This document shows positions 55,119-63,960 of a stretch of 64,000 nucleotides of DNA, piece after piece. How positions within the stretch are numbered: the stretch's first letter is position 1; every line of letters begins with the position of its first letter. The position numbers were made by a program, and so were the translations under genes. The DNA is from Catenuloplanes atrovinosus (GTDB taxonomy: Bacteria > Actinomycetota > Actinomycetes > Mycobacteriales > Micromonosporaceae). The DNA lies in NCBI RefSeq assembly GCF_031458235.1, contig NZ_JAVDYB010000001.1, positions 806,001 to 870,000 on the forward strand, written 5' to 3'. The notes under the pieces are model-generated. The model saw nothing but the letters and a program-made list of their open reading frames with translations. It was not told the origin of the DNA and searched no databases.

Positions 55119-55355
55119 TCATCTCCGTAGTGGCAGAGCCGTCACGCGAACGTAGATTTCGCGAACCGCCCCTGCGTCCGTCGGTGCGCGGCGGCAGAGG
55201 CCACGCACCCGTACCCACAGCTCTCCGTCGAGCGTCACCCGTTCCAGGATCTGCTCGACGACGATCGACAACTGCCCCACGCCGAACTTGTAGTCCTGAT
55301 CCCTCAGCGTGAGCTCGTCGCCCGGCCGAAGCCGGTACTTCGCGTTGCCGGTCAT
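55119..55355 (-). CDS. Small hypothetical protein
   Basis: 78 residues from ATG 55355, supported by GGAGG seven bases upstream. Mostly beta-strand prone and basic: KYRLRPGDELTLRDQDYKFG, LSIVVEQILERVTLDGELWVRV, VREIYVRVTALPLRR. No signal or membrane helix. I do not recognise the family; it could be a small phage-like or regulatory beta-barrel. A hairpin follows the stop. Confidence 0.55.
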   Translation of the reverse strand: MTGNAKYRLRPGDELTLRDQDYKFGVGQLSIVVEQILERVTLDGELWVRVRGLCRRAPTDAGAVREIYVRVTALPLRR

Positions 55356-55519
55356 CCGGCCGCCTCCGAGGACACGGCCGTTCTCTTCCAGTGTTGGTGC
55401 ACAGCGACGCTCCCTAATGGGCGGAGCGCCGCCAGGTGGCTGGCTCGCAGAGGACATCCTGCCGGATGCGGGCGGATTTCGCGGTACCGCCACCCGAACG
55501 GCTGATCACCCCTGCGGGG

Positions 55520-56338
55520 TCAGCGCAGCGAGACGGGCTCGCCGGGGTCGTCGCCGGGCAGGTCGCCGTCCGCCACGGCCAGCACCTCCATCCGGGTCAT
55601 GGTGAGGCGGCCCCCGGTGAGCAGCGTGGAGAACGCCACGTCCGCCGCGTCCCGGCCGGTGGCGATGCGGATCATCGAGGCGCGCGGCGCCAGGCCGGTG
55701 GCGTCCACGATCCGCCACACGCCGTCCACGGCCACCTCGCTGACCAGGTGGAAGTCCATCGGCGCCAGGCCGGGGGCGTAGACCGCGGCGACCCGGGCCG
55801 GCACGCCGGACGCGCGGACCAGCGCGGTCACCAGGTGCGCGTAGTCGCGGCAGACGCCGGCGCCGGCCAGCAGCGTGTCCGCCGCGTCCGTGCTGGAGTC
55901 GCTGACCGGCGCGTAGCGCAGGTGGCCGCGGACGAACTCGGTCACGTCCCGGACGATCTCCGCGTCCGTGCCGCCGAACCGGCGCGCCGCGAACCCGGCC
56001 ATCCGGTCCGACGGGCAGTAGCGGCTCGGGCGCAGCGCCTGCACGCGGGCCGGCGCGGAGACCCGGCGGGGCGGTGCGGCGTCCCGGCGTACCGTGGCGG
56101 TGTAGCGCACGCGCAGCGCGCCCGGCGTGGCCCGGACCAGGTGCTGACGGCCGCCGTGGTGGGACGCCGGGATCGTCTCCGCCTCGGCCTCCGCGTCGTC
56201 CACCGTGACGGTCAGCCGCTCGTCCGCGTGCACCGCGCCGCCGGTCGTCACCGCGATCTGGAACACGAACTCGGTGGGGGAGTCCACTGTGTAGTCGAGC
56301 GTGCAGGCGACGCTGCCGCCGTCCGGGTGAGAGGTCAC
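55520..56338 (-). CDS. Transglutaminase-like cysteine protein
   Basis: 272 residues from GTG. An N-terminal beta domain (ACTLDYTVDSPTEFVFQIAV) precedes the transglutaminase core: RYAPVSDSSTDAADTLLAGAGVCRDYAHLVTALVRASGVPARV with the catalytic Cys in GVCRDYAHL, MDFHLVSEVAVDGVWRIVDATG with the His and Asp. No signal peptide, so cytosolic. Such proteins are often peptidases or amidases in bacteria. Divergent from the kinase at 56400. Confidence 0.88.
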   Translation of the reverse strand: MTSHPDGGSVACTLDYTVDSPTEFVFQIAVTTGGAVHADERLTVTVDDAEAEAETIPASHHGGRQHLVRATPGALRVRYTATVRRDAAPPRRVSAPARVQALRPSRYCPSDRMAGFAARRFGGTDAEIVRDVTEFVRGHLRYAPVSDSSTDAADTLLAGAGVCRDYAHLVTALVRASGVPARVAAVYAPGLAPMDFHLVSEVAVDGVWRIVDATGLAPRASMIRIATGRDAADVAFSTLLTGGRLTMTRMEVLAVADGDLPGDDPGEPVSLR

Positions 56339-56399
56339 AGCACACGGTAACCGCCTGGCGTGTCAATGTTGTGTCCCGCGGTTGGTAGGTTCACCGGTC

Positions 56400-57629
56400 A
56401 TGTCCCGCGTCGTCACGCTCGTGCTCGTCGATCCCTCCGGTGCCGTGCTCGGCGCGCTGCCGCCGTACGAGGTGCCGATGCCGTGGTGGCAGGAGGTGGC
56501 GGACGTGGTCGACGGCGCCCGCCAGCACTACGGCGTGGACGTCACCGTGCTCCGCCTGCTCCGCGCCTCGCGCGACCGCCCGCACGGCGGCGCGGTGGTC
56601 TACGCGGCCGAACTCCGCGGTCCCGGCACACCGTCGATCGTGGACGCCGCCCCGGCCGACACGGCCGCGCTCGCCCCGCACGCGCGGCGAGCGCCCTGGG
56701 CCGAGCCGGGCGGCGCGCACGCCACGCTGAGCTGGGCCGCGGACCGGCTCGCCGCGCGCGGGCGGCTGGTCGCCCGGACCGTGCAGCAGCGCACCTGGAA
56801 CCTCTCCGCGATCTGGCGCCTGGAGACGGTCTCCGCGGGCGACACCGCGCCGGTCGACGCGCCGCACCCGGTCGACCTGGCCCGCGAGACGGCCTGGGTC
56901 AAGCAGGTACCGCCGTTCTTCGCGCACGAGGGCGCGGTGCTGCGCTGGCTCGGCGAGGCGCTGCCCGGCACCGCGCCCGCGCTGCTCGCCGAGGAGCCGG
57001 GCCGGCTGCTGCTCGCGCACGTGCCGGGCGTCGGGCGGTACGAGGCCGACGCCACCGAGCTCGACGAACTGGCCCGGGACATGCACCGCGTCCAGGTGCG
57101 CGCCGCCCGCGACCTGGAGACGCTGCTGGCCGCGGGCCTGCCGGACCTGCGCGCGCCCCGGCTCGCCGAGCGCGTGCGCGCGGTGGTGGCGGCGTACGCG
57201 CCGGACGACCCGGCCCTGACCGCGCTCACCGACGGGCTGGAGGCGCGGCTCGCCGCGGTCGCGGAGTGCGCGCTGCCCGACACGCTGGTCCACGGCGATC
57301 TCCACCCGGGCAACGCGATCGGCGCGCACGACGGCCGGGTGATCATCGACTGGGGCGACGCGTTCGCCGGGCATCCCGCGTTCGACATCCTGCGGCTCAC
57401 CGCGGGCGTACCGGAGGCGCCCGCGCTGATCGAGTCGTGGGCCGCGCGGTGGCGCGCCGACGTGCCCGGCTGCGACCCCGAGCACGCGGTCGCGCTGCTG
57501 GCCCCGGTCGCGGCGCTGCGCAACGCCGCCGTCTACGCCGGGTTCCTCGCCGCGATCGAGCCGTCCGAGGCGCCGTTCCACGCGGCCGACGTACCGTTCT
57601 GGCTCGACGCCGCGCGTGCACTACTGTGA
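56400..57629 (+). CDS. APH-type phosphotransferase with N-terminal NUDIX-like region
   Basis: 409 residues. The first ~80 residues (VVTLVLVDPSGAVLGALPPYEVPMPWW, then ADVVDGARQHYGVDVTVLRLL) resemble a degenerate NUDIX fold without the NUDIX box. The rest is an aminoglycoside-phosphotransferase/choline-kinase fold: VHGDLHPGN (catalytic Asp) and VIIDWGDAFAGHPAFDILRL (metal Asp). Substrate is unknown; resistance should not be assumed. It is followed at once by the methyltransferase gene. Confidence 0.82.
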   Translation: MSRVVTLVLVDPSGAVLGALPPYEVPMPWWQEVADVVDGARQHYGVDVTVLRLLRASRDRPHGGAVVYAAELRGPGTPSIVDAAPADTAALAPHARRAPWAEPGGAHATLSWAADRLAARGRLVARTVQQRTWNLSAIWRLETVSAGDTAPVDAPHPVDLARETAWVKQVPPFFAHEGAVLRWLGEALPGTAPALLAEEPGRLLLAHVPGVGRYEADATELDELARDMHRVQVRAARDLETLLAAGLPDLRAPRLAERVRAVVAAYAPDDPALTALTDGLEARLAAVAECALPDTLVHGDLHPGNAIGAHDGRVIIDWGDAFAGHPAFDILRLTAGVPEAPALIESWAARWRADVPGCDPEHAVALLAPVAALRNAAVYAGFLAAIEPSEAPFHAADVPFWLDAARALL

Positions 57630-57633
57630 ACGG

Positions 57634-58728
57634 ATGCCCGGCATGGACCGGTACCTGGAGGAGTTGCACGCCGCCGGCGTGCTGACCGACCCGGCCCTGG
57701 CCGCCGCGTTCCGGGCCGTACCCCGGGAGATCTTCCTGGCCTCGGGTTTCCATCGCCCCGACGGGCGCGTCCTCCCCGGCGACCCCGGCTTCCTGGAGAC
57801 GGTCTACCGCGACACGGTCCTGGTCACGAAGGTCCACGACGGCGTGCCGGTCAGCTCGTCGAGCCAGCCCTCGCTGATGGCGGAGATGCTGACCGCACTG
57901 CACGTCGCGCCCGGCCACCGAATCCTGGAGATCGGCGCCGGCACCGGCTACAACGCCGCGCTGCTGGCCGCGCTCGGCGCGGACGTGACCACCGTCGAGG
58001 TGCAGGAGGACGTCGCCGCCGCGGCCGCGTCCGCGCTGGACCGGGCGGGCGTGACCGGCGCCCGGGTGCTGCGCGCGGACGGCTGGGACGGCGCGCCCGA
58101 CCTCGCCCCGTTCGACCGGATCATCGTGACCGTCGGCATCACCGGCGTGTCCGCCGCGTGGCCGGACCAGCTCGCACCCTCCGGCATGATCGTGGCCCCG
58201 ATCGCGCACGGCGGCCTCCACCCGGTGATGACGGTCCACGGCACGCCATCCGGCCCGCGCGCCCGGCCGGTCTCGGCGGCCGGTTTCATGACCGCGGCCG
58301 GCCCGCTGTCCGCGCCGCACGCGGGCTCGCACCCGCCGCCGGTCCGGGTGCCGCTGCCCTCGCCCGCGGCGGGCCCGTCGCTGCCCGCGCTGAACGCCCG
58401 CGACTATCACTCGCTGTGGTTCGCCGCGGCGGTCTGGGACCGGCGGGTGACCTCGGTCCCGGCGCTGCACGCGGACCAGTTGGGCGGATTCGGGCTGTAC
58501 GAGCCGGGGCCGCCGCCGTCGCTCGCCGCGCTGCTGCCGGACGGCCACCTCCGCACGCTCGGCCCGGCCGGCGACCGCCTCCGCCACGACCTGGCGGCGC
58601 TGGCCGACCGCTGGCTCACCGCCGGCTCACCGCCACTGACCTCGTGGACGGCCACCCTGACGCTCGCCGGCGACCCCACCCGGCCGATCCGGGTCCCCGC
58701 GGCCTTCGCACCGGCCACGTACGAGTAG
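57634..58728 (+). CDS. Protein-L-isoaspartate O-methyltransferase-like protein
   Basis: 364 residues from ATG 57634, four bases after the kinase stop. PCMT core: AVPREIFL, SSSSQPSLMAEMLTAL, ILEIGAGTGYNAALLAALG (SAM loop), VTTVEVQEDV, and FDRIIVTVGI. It is longer than classical PCMT (~210 residues); the C-terminal ~150 residues form an extra domain seen in actinomycete homologues that modify peptides. Repair of isoaspartate or peptide maturation are both possible. The neighbouring APH-like gene offers no clear hint. Confidence 0.83.
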   Translation: MPGMDRYLEELHAAGVLTDPALAAAFRAVPREIFLASGFHRPDGRVLPGDPGFLETVYRDTVLVTKVHDGVPVSSSSQPSLMAEMLTALHVAPGHRILEIGAGTGYNAALLAALGADVTTVEVQEDVAAAAASALDRAGVTGARVLRADGWDGAPDLAPFDRIIVTVGITGVSAAWPDQLAPSGMIVAPIAHGGLHPVMTVHGTPSGPRARPVSAAGFMTAAGPLSAPHAGSHPPPVRVPLPSPAAGPSLPALNARDYHSLWFAAAVWDRRVTSVPALHADQLGGFGLYEPGPPPSLAALLPDGHLRTLGPAGDRLRHDLAALADRWLTAGSPPLTSWTATLTLAGDPTRPIRVPAAFAPATYE

Positions 58729-59064
58729 TCATCGACGCACACCCCGGCGTCCGTCCCATCGGAACAGCCGGAGGTGTGCGGCGATCCGTTCCAGCCGGCC
58801 GGTGGTGCCGGCGGCGCGGACCAGCGTCAGCGTCCCGGGCGAGACCGGGACCAGCACGCCGGGGTACGCGCCGGTCCGGAGCGCGGCCGGCGCGTGGGTG
58901 CCGAACACCGGCACGACCGGGTGCGGCACGCCGGGCCGGTCGCCGGCGCCGATGCGACGCGGCCGGGCGGGCGTGGCCGGCAGCGGGCGCGGGCCGCCGA
59001 AGGTGACCACCGCCGCCAGCGCGGCGCCGGCCAGCGTCAACGAGAAACACCTGGTACGCATCAT
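58729..59064 (-). CDS. Small exported protein of unknown function
   Basis: 111 residues from ATG 59064, fixed by AAGGAGG five bases upstream. A signal peptide (MMRTRCFSLTLAGAALAAVV and a few more) is followed by a Pro/Arg/Gly-rich body (LPATPARPRRIGAGDRPGVPHPVVPVFG) and a short beta-like tail (YPGVLVPVSPGTLTLVRAAG). No family is recognised. Its stop abuts the end of the convergent methyltransferase gene. Confidence 0.5.
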   Translation of the reverse strand: MMRTRCFSLTLAGAALAAVVTFGGPRPLPATPARPRRIGAGDRPGVPHPVVPVFGTHAPAALRTGAYPGVLVPVSPGTLTLVRAAGTTGRLERIAAHLRLFRWDGRRGVRR

Positions 59065-59211
59065 GACCGCCTCCTTGATCCGGTCCGTGAAGACTCGCGC
59101 CCGCGGCTGTCCGCGGCTGCGGTGGCGGCTGTGCACCCCCGGTGCGACGCGAACGCTCAGCTGCGGCCTTCACCGGTCGATGTCGAGGTCAGGGACCGGA
59201 GGAGGACCGCG

Positions 59212-61548
59212 ATGGGCGGGGGTGGGGCGGCGCGGCGGCCGGCACCGCTGCTGGCCGTCGCCACGCTGCTCGCGTTCTGGTCGGCCGGCTGGTTCACGGT
59301 GTCGCTGGCGCACCCGTTCACGCCCGCGTTCGTCGGCTGGCTCGCCCCGCCGCTGCTGCCGCTGGTGGGCGCCGCCGCATGCCGGCGGGCCGCGGCCGCG
59401 GACCGGCGGCGCGGCGTGGTCCGGCGGTTCTGGCGGCGGTTCGCGCTGGCGTCCGCGTTGGCCGGCCTGGCCGCGGCCGGAAACGCCATGGCCGGAATCG
59501 GTGCGACCGGGAACGGTGTGCACCGGCCCGCGGAGCCGGCCGGCCCGTTCGTCGTCGCGCTCTACCTGGCCGGCGTGGTGGTGGCGCTGTGGGCGCTGCT
59601 CGGCCTGCCGGTGCGACGCGCCCGCCGGGCCGGTCCGCGGCTCGCCATGGACATGACGATCGTGCTGCTCGCGACCGGTCTCTTCCTCTGGTACGGGGTG
59701 CTGCGGCACACCGGCGGCGGCACGCTCTCGTCCGGCGCGCTGGCGGCCGTGCTGGTGCTCGGCACGCTCGGCGTGGCCGCCCTGGTCGCGTTCGCCACGC
59801 TCGAGGTCGGCCGCGCGGACGGGGTGGATCCGCGATCGCTCTACCTGCTCGCGGCCGCGCTCGCCGGCGGGATCGCGGCCGGCGCGCTGCACCCGCTGCT
59901 GGGCGCCCGCGCCGACCTGCACCCTGCCCAGCTCGCGCTGCCGGTCACGTACCTGCTGATCACCGTGGCGGCGGACCGGCAGCGCCACGCCGCCGGCCGG
60001 GCCGGGTCCGCGCGAGGGCGGCGCGAGTCGTCCGGGCTGTGGCCGTTCGTGGCGGTCGGCGGCACCGGCGTGTTGCTGGTGACGGTGAGCTGGGACGATC
60101 CTGACGCGCGCGTGGTCGCGCTGGTGTCGATGGCGCTGACCGGCATCGTGATGGCCCGGCAGCTACTGGCGCTGGCCGAGAACGGCCGTCTGCTCGCCCG
60201 CGTCGACGCCAGCCTCCAGGAGCTGCGCCGGGTGCAGGACGAGCTGACCACGCAGGCCACCCATGACGCGCTGACCGGCCTGGCGAACCGGACGCTGTTC
60301 GAGCGGCGCACCCGTGCGGCGATGGACCAGCTGAGCGGCGACGAGGTGCTGCACGTGGCGCTGATCGACCTGGACGACTTCAAGGGCGTCAACGACCGGC
60401 TCGGCCACGCGGTCGGCGACGCGCTGCTGGCCGTGGTCGGCGAGCGGCTCCAGGGCTGCGTGCGGAGCGGCGACACCGTGGCCCGGCTCGGCGGCGACGA
60501 GTTCGCGATGATCCTGGAGGACGCCACGCCGGACGCCGCCACCACGGTGATGACGCGCGTGGCCGAGGTGCTCGGCCAGCCGATCTCCGCGGCCGGCCAC
60601 GATCTGCTGGTCCGGGCCAGCGTGGGCCTCGCCCAGGCCGGCGTCGGCGGCACCCCGGACGAGTTGCTGCGCCGCGCCGACGTGGCCATGTACGCGGCGA
60701 AGGCGGCCGGCAAGGGCCGCTACGCGTACTACAGCCCGGACCTCGACGCGCATCAGGCCGCGGACGCCCAACTCGCCGCGGACCTGCAACAGGCGATCGA
60801 TTCCGCCCAGTTCGACCTGCTCTACCAGCCGATCGTGCGGCTCGCGGACCGCCGCTGGATCGGCGCGGAGGCGCTGGTCCGCTGGCGGCACCCGGTCCGC
60901 GGCCTGATCAGCCCGGAGGAGTTCCTGTCCACCGCGGAGCGCACCGGCCTGATCGTCCCGCTCGGCGACTGGGTGCTGCGCGAGGCCTGTGCCCAGGCGG
61001 TCCGCTGGCGTACCGCGCTGGGCGACGCCGCGCCCACGATCGGCATCAACGTCGCCGACCGCCAGCTCCGGGAGACCGGCTTCGCGGCCCGCGTCGCCGA
61101 ACTGCTGCGCGCGTCCGCGCTGCCGGCGTCCGCGCTCTCGGTGGAGATCACCGAGGCGACCGCGCTCGGCGGCGGCTCCGCCATCGCCATGGTCGGCGAG
61201 CTGAGCCGGCACGGCATCCGCGTGACGCTCGACGACTTCGGCGCGGGTGCCTCGTCGCTGGATCTGCTGCGCCGCGCGCCGGTGCACGGCCTCAAGATCG
61301 ACAAGGCGTTCGTCCGGGGCCTGGAGGCGGGCACCGGTACGCAGGAGTTCGTCATCTCCGCGGCGCTGGTACGGATCGCGGCCGGCCTGAGCCTGACCGC
61401 GTCCGCCGCCGGGGTGGAGACGGCCGGTCAGGCGGAGGCGCTGCGCGACATGGGGTACCTCTCGGCGCAGGGCTACCACTTCGCGCCCCCGCTCCCGGCG
61501 GAGGAGTTCACCCACCACGTCAGCCCGTCCTCCGCCTCGCTGTCCTGA
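59212..61548 (+). CDS. Membrane GGDEF-EAL protein with altered EAL active site
   Basis: 778 residues (GGAGGAGG upstream of ATG). Eight to nine hydrophobic helices span residues ~10-320. GGDEF domain: HDALTGLANRTLFERR, intact GGDEF at 427-431, RSGD as RxxD inhibitory site. EAL domain: EAL at 553-555, GINVADRQL, VEITEATA, LDDFGAGASS, KIDKAF. The motif that normally reads AEGVE is SAAGVET here (Ala733 where Glu is expected, Glu736 kept). That Glu is one of the catalytic/metal-linked residues in EAL phosphodiesterases, so hydrolysis is probably weak or lost and the protein may act as a cyclase or c-di-GMP binder. Confidence 0.88.
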   Translation: MGGGGAARRPAPLLAVATLLAFWSAGWFTVSLAHPFTPAFVGWLAPPLLPLVGAAACRRAAAADRRRGVVRRFWRRFALASALAGLAAAGNAMAGIGATGNGVHRPAEPAGPFVVALYLAGVVVALWALLGLPVRRARRAGPRLAMDMTIVLLATGLFLWYGVLRHTGGGTLSSGALAAVLVLGTLGVAALVAFATLEVGRADGVDPRSLYLLAAALAGGIAAGALHPLLGARADLHPAQLALPVTYLLITVAADRQRHAAGRAGSARGRRESSGLWPFVAVGGTGVLLVTVSWDDPDARVVALVSMALTGIVMARQLLALAENGRLLARVDASLQELRRVQDELTTQATHDALTGLANRTLFERRTRAAMDQLSGDEVLHVALIDLDDFKGVNDRLGHAVGDALLAVVGERLQGCVRSGDTVARLGGDEFAMILEDATPDAATTVMTRVAEVLGQPISAAGHDLLVRASVGLAQAGVGGTPDELLRRADVAMYAAKAAGKGRYAYYSPDLDAHQAADAQLAADLQQAIDSAQFDLLYQPIVRLADRRWIGAEALVRWRHPVRGLISPEEFLSTAERTGLIVPLGDWVLREACAQAVRWRTALGDAAPTIGINVADRQLRETGFAARVAELLRASALPASALSVEITEATALGGGSAIAMVGELSRHGIRVTLDDFGAGASSLDLLRRAPVHGLKIDKAFVRGLEAGTGTQEFVISAALVRIAAGLSLTASAAGVETAGQAEALRDMGYLSAQGYHFAPPLPAEEFTHHVSPSSASLS

Positions 61549-61556
61549 GCGCCGCC

Positions 61557-63098
61557 TCACCAGGTGTTCGCGCGTCGGTCGCGCAGCGGGCGACCGTCCG
61601 GGTCGTAGACCAGGCGGTACGCCGGGAGCGCCCACGCCCTGGTGAGCGGCCCGAGCCGTTCCGGGCGGTGCGGGCGCAACCGGCCCGGCGGGCGCGGACC
61701 CGTCCGGCCGCCGGCGTGCCACTCGTCCAGCCGGCGCGCGGACTCGGTGATCGCGGCGATGGCGGAGGCGGGGTCGATCAGGTCCGCGTCGTCGCCGTCG
61801 GCGCGGTCCAGGTGCTCGCGCCACAGCCGCAGCCGCAGGTCGCGCGCGAACGTACCGCCGGGATCGAGGACCGCGCAGGAGAGCTCGCTGTCGTGGGTCC
61901 ACGATCGGCGGTTGAAGTTGTCGCTGCCCACGCTGGCCCAGACGTCGTCCGCCACGCACACCTTGGCGTGCACGTAGACCGGGTCGCCGGCGTGGTTCTC
62001 CACGTCGAACACGTGCACCCGGTCGCCGCCGGCCCGCCGGCAGACGGCGATCGCCTCGGCGCGGCCGACCAGGTTCGGCGGGAGCGCGAACGCGCCGTCC
62101 ACGTCCGGGTGGCGCGGCACCACCGCGACCAGGTGCAGGCCGGGGTTGGCCCGCAGCGCGTCCGCGAACAGCGTCGCCACCTCGGCCGACCACAGGTACT
62201 GGTCCTCCAGGTAGATCAGCCGGCGCGCCCGCCGGATCGCCTTGGTGTAGCCGCGGGCCACGGTCCGCTCGCCGTCCGGCGCGAACGGGTAGCCGCGGTC
62301 GAGCGTCAGGTCGGGATAGGTGCGCAGCACCTGGACGGCGTGCGGCCCGCACTCCGGCGGGTCCGGCAGCGGTTCGGGCAGCGAGTCCGCGTGCAGGTCG
62401 GCGCCGGCGCTGAGGTCGCGCGCCCAGGCGAGCGGGCTGCGCGCGTCCAGCGGGTGCGGGTCCGTCCACCGCTCGCGGAACGTCAGGTCCAGCGCGCCCA
62501 CCACCGGGCCGCGCAGCATCAGCTGCACGTCGTGCCAGGGCGGATGCTCGCCGTAGCGCGGCGACATCCGTACCGCCTGGGGGTCTCCGTGGTGCGCGGC
62601 CGTGTCCCGGCGGCTGTGGCAGAGGTCGATGCCACCGGCGAACGCGACGTCCCGCTCCGGCGCGCCCGGATGCCGGAGCACGACCAGCTTCTGATGGTGC
62701 GAGCCGCCGCGCCGGACCCGCTGGTCCAGCAGCACCTCGCCGCCCGCGGCCGCGACCGACTCGCCGAGGTGCCGGTTCTCCTCCTCGGAGTACTGGAGCC
62801 TGTCCAGGTGCGAGCGCCACATCAGGCCCTTGACGATCACGCCGCGCCGGGCCGCGGCGGAGAACAGCTCCGCGACCGTCGGCCCGTCCGGGCGCAGGCG
62901 CTCGTCCGGGTCGCCGCGCCAGTCCGTGAAGAACAGGTGGTCACCGGCCCGGAGCGCCGAAATCTCCGTTACCAGGTGATCGAAGTATGAATCTCCGTGA
63001 ACAAGTGGTTCTGCGAGGTTGCCGGTGGTCCAGGTGGGTATAGCGCTGGACGGGTTACCTCGTTCCCGTTCGGTGAGAAACCACTCCTCGACGTCCAC
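61557..63098 (-). CDS. Phospholipase D-family protein
   Basis: 513 residues from GTG 63098 (GGAGG seven bases upstream). Two HKD-type motifs: GGSHHQKLVVLRHPG with AFAGGIDLCHSRRD, and VYVHAKVCVADD with SVGSDNFNRRS. The first has the lysine spaced normally but the Asp is displaced, as in many bacterial members. No signal peptide. It may hydrolyse phospholipids or make cardiolipin-like products; the family is wide. Convergent with the GGDEF-EAL gene, 8 bases apart. Confidence 0.87.
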   Translation of the reverse strand: MDVEEWFLTERERGNPSSAIPTWTTGNLAEPLVHGDSYFDHLVTEISALRAGDHLFFTDWRGDPDERLRPDGPTVAELFSAAARRGVIVKGLMWRSHLDRLQYSEEENRHLGESVAAAGGEVLLDQRVRRGGSHHQKLVVLRHPGAPERDVAFAGGIDLCHSRRDTAAHHGDPQAVRMSPRYGEHPPWHDVQLMLRGPVVGALDLTFRERWTDPHPLDARSPLAWARDLSAGADLHADSLPEPLPDPPECGPHAVQVLRTYPDLTLDRGYPFAPDGERTVARGYTKAIRRARRLIYLEDQYLWSAEVATLFADALRANPGLHLVAVVPRHPDVDGAFALPPNLVGRAEAIAVCRRAGGDRVHVFDVENHAGDPVYVHAKVCVADDVWASVGSDNFNRRSWTHDSELSCAVLDPGGTFARDLRLRLWREHLDRADGDDADLIDPASAIAAITESARRLDEWHAGGRTGPRPPGRLRPHRPERLGPLTRAWALPAYRLVYDPDGRPLRDRRANTW

Positions 63099-63241
63099 GC
63101 GGTTACCTCCGAGGTCGGCGACGTCCTCGGTAATCCCCCCGCACCCCCTGGCCCGAAACGCCGCTGGCACGAAACCAGGATCACCGCCCTCCGGCCGCGC
63201 CCTACCGTGATAGACGCAGCCGGGTCCTGAAGGAGAGACCG

Positions 63242-63367
63242 ATGACCACCGAAGCCGCCACCACCGAGACCGCCAAGCCCGAGGTCGACTCCGAGCGTCC
63301 CCTGCTCATCGCGATGGCCCTGATGGTGTCGCTGGGCACCGTCGCGATGTACTTCATGGTCGGCTGA
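63242..63367 (+). CDS. 41-residue single-pass membrane peptide
   Basis: Reads MTTEAATTETAKPEVDSER, then a hydrophobic helix PLLIAMALMVSLGTVAMYFM, ending VG and stop. AAGGAGAG lies six bases upstream of the ATG, which makes translation likely. The acidic tail would stay in the cytoplasm. It is too short for family assignment; it resembles small accessory membrane peptides. Confidence 0.6.
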   Translation: MTTEAATTETAKPEVDSERPLLIAMALMVSLGTVAMYFMVG

Positions 63368-63439
63368 CCACGATCGAGACCTCACGAGGGTACGGCTGGA
63401 GCGCGCCGCACCGGAGCCCGGTGCGGCGCCCGTACCGTC

Positions 63440-63901
63440 TCATCGCGTCTGGCGGAGCCTCGCCTGGAGTCGGGTGAAGACGCGGGTCAGCACCTCGGTC
63501 TCGGCCTCGTCCAGATCGTCCATCAGGTAGCGGCGCACCGCCGTCAGATGCCCGGGTGCGGCCCGGCGCAGTTGGTCCAGCCCTTCATCGGTGAGCACCG
63601 CCTCGCTGCCCCGGCGATCGTCCGGGCACGGCTGACGGCGCACGAGCCCCCGCTTCTCCATCGCCGAGATCTGGTAGGTCAGCCGGCTCGGCGAGAAGAC
63701 CAGCCGGCTGGCGATCTCCCCCATCCGCAGCCGCCGTTGCGGCGCCTCGCTGAGCAGCACCAGCACGTGGTAGTCGGAGATGCTCAGCCCGGTATCCGCC
63801 CGCAGCTCGTCGTCCAGCCGGGTCTGCAGGTGCCAGCTACCGTCGATCACCGCGCGCCAGGCGCGCAGCTCGGCCCCGTTCAGCGGAAGCGTGTCGCTCA
63901 C
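63440..63901 (-). CDS. MarR-family transcriptional regulator
   Basis: 153 residues from GTG 63901 (GTG 63937 is an alternative). Winged-helix pattern: LSISDYHVLVLLSEAPQRRLRMGEIASRLVFSPSRLTYQISAMEKRGLVRRQPCPDDRRGSEAVLTDEG, the classical helix-turn-helix, wing and dimer helices. There is a Cys in the wing (QPCPDDR). It is divergent from the gene at 63961, and the 59 bases between the starts contain a palindrome also found ahead of the luciferase-like operon at 54.98 kb, which makes that operon a candidate target. Confidence 0.9.
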   Translation of the reverse strand: MSDTLPLNGAELRAWRAVIDGSWHLQTRLDDELRADTGLSISDYHVLVLLSEAPQRRLRMGEIASRLVFSPSRLTYQISAMEKRGLVRRQPCPDDRRGSEAVLTDEGLDQLRRAAPGHLTAVRRYLMDDLDEAETEVLTRVFTRLQARLRQTR

Positions 63902-63917
63902 GCTCGCCAGCGTACTC

Positions 63918-63936
63918 GTTAAAATCTGAACGACCA
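63918..63936 (+). promoter_or_regulatory. Shared palindromic operator candidate, copy 2
   Basis: GTTAAAATCTGAACGACCA, half-sites GTTAA-N4-TGAAC. It lies between the divergent MarR gene and the gene at 63961, ending 24 bases before that ATG. It matches copy 1 at 54979-54997 in 17 of 19 positions, with the same spacing and orientation to the downstream ATG. Confidence 0.55.
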
Positions 63937-63960
63937 CTCCATCGGGGTACGGTGGTGATC

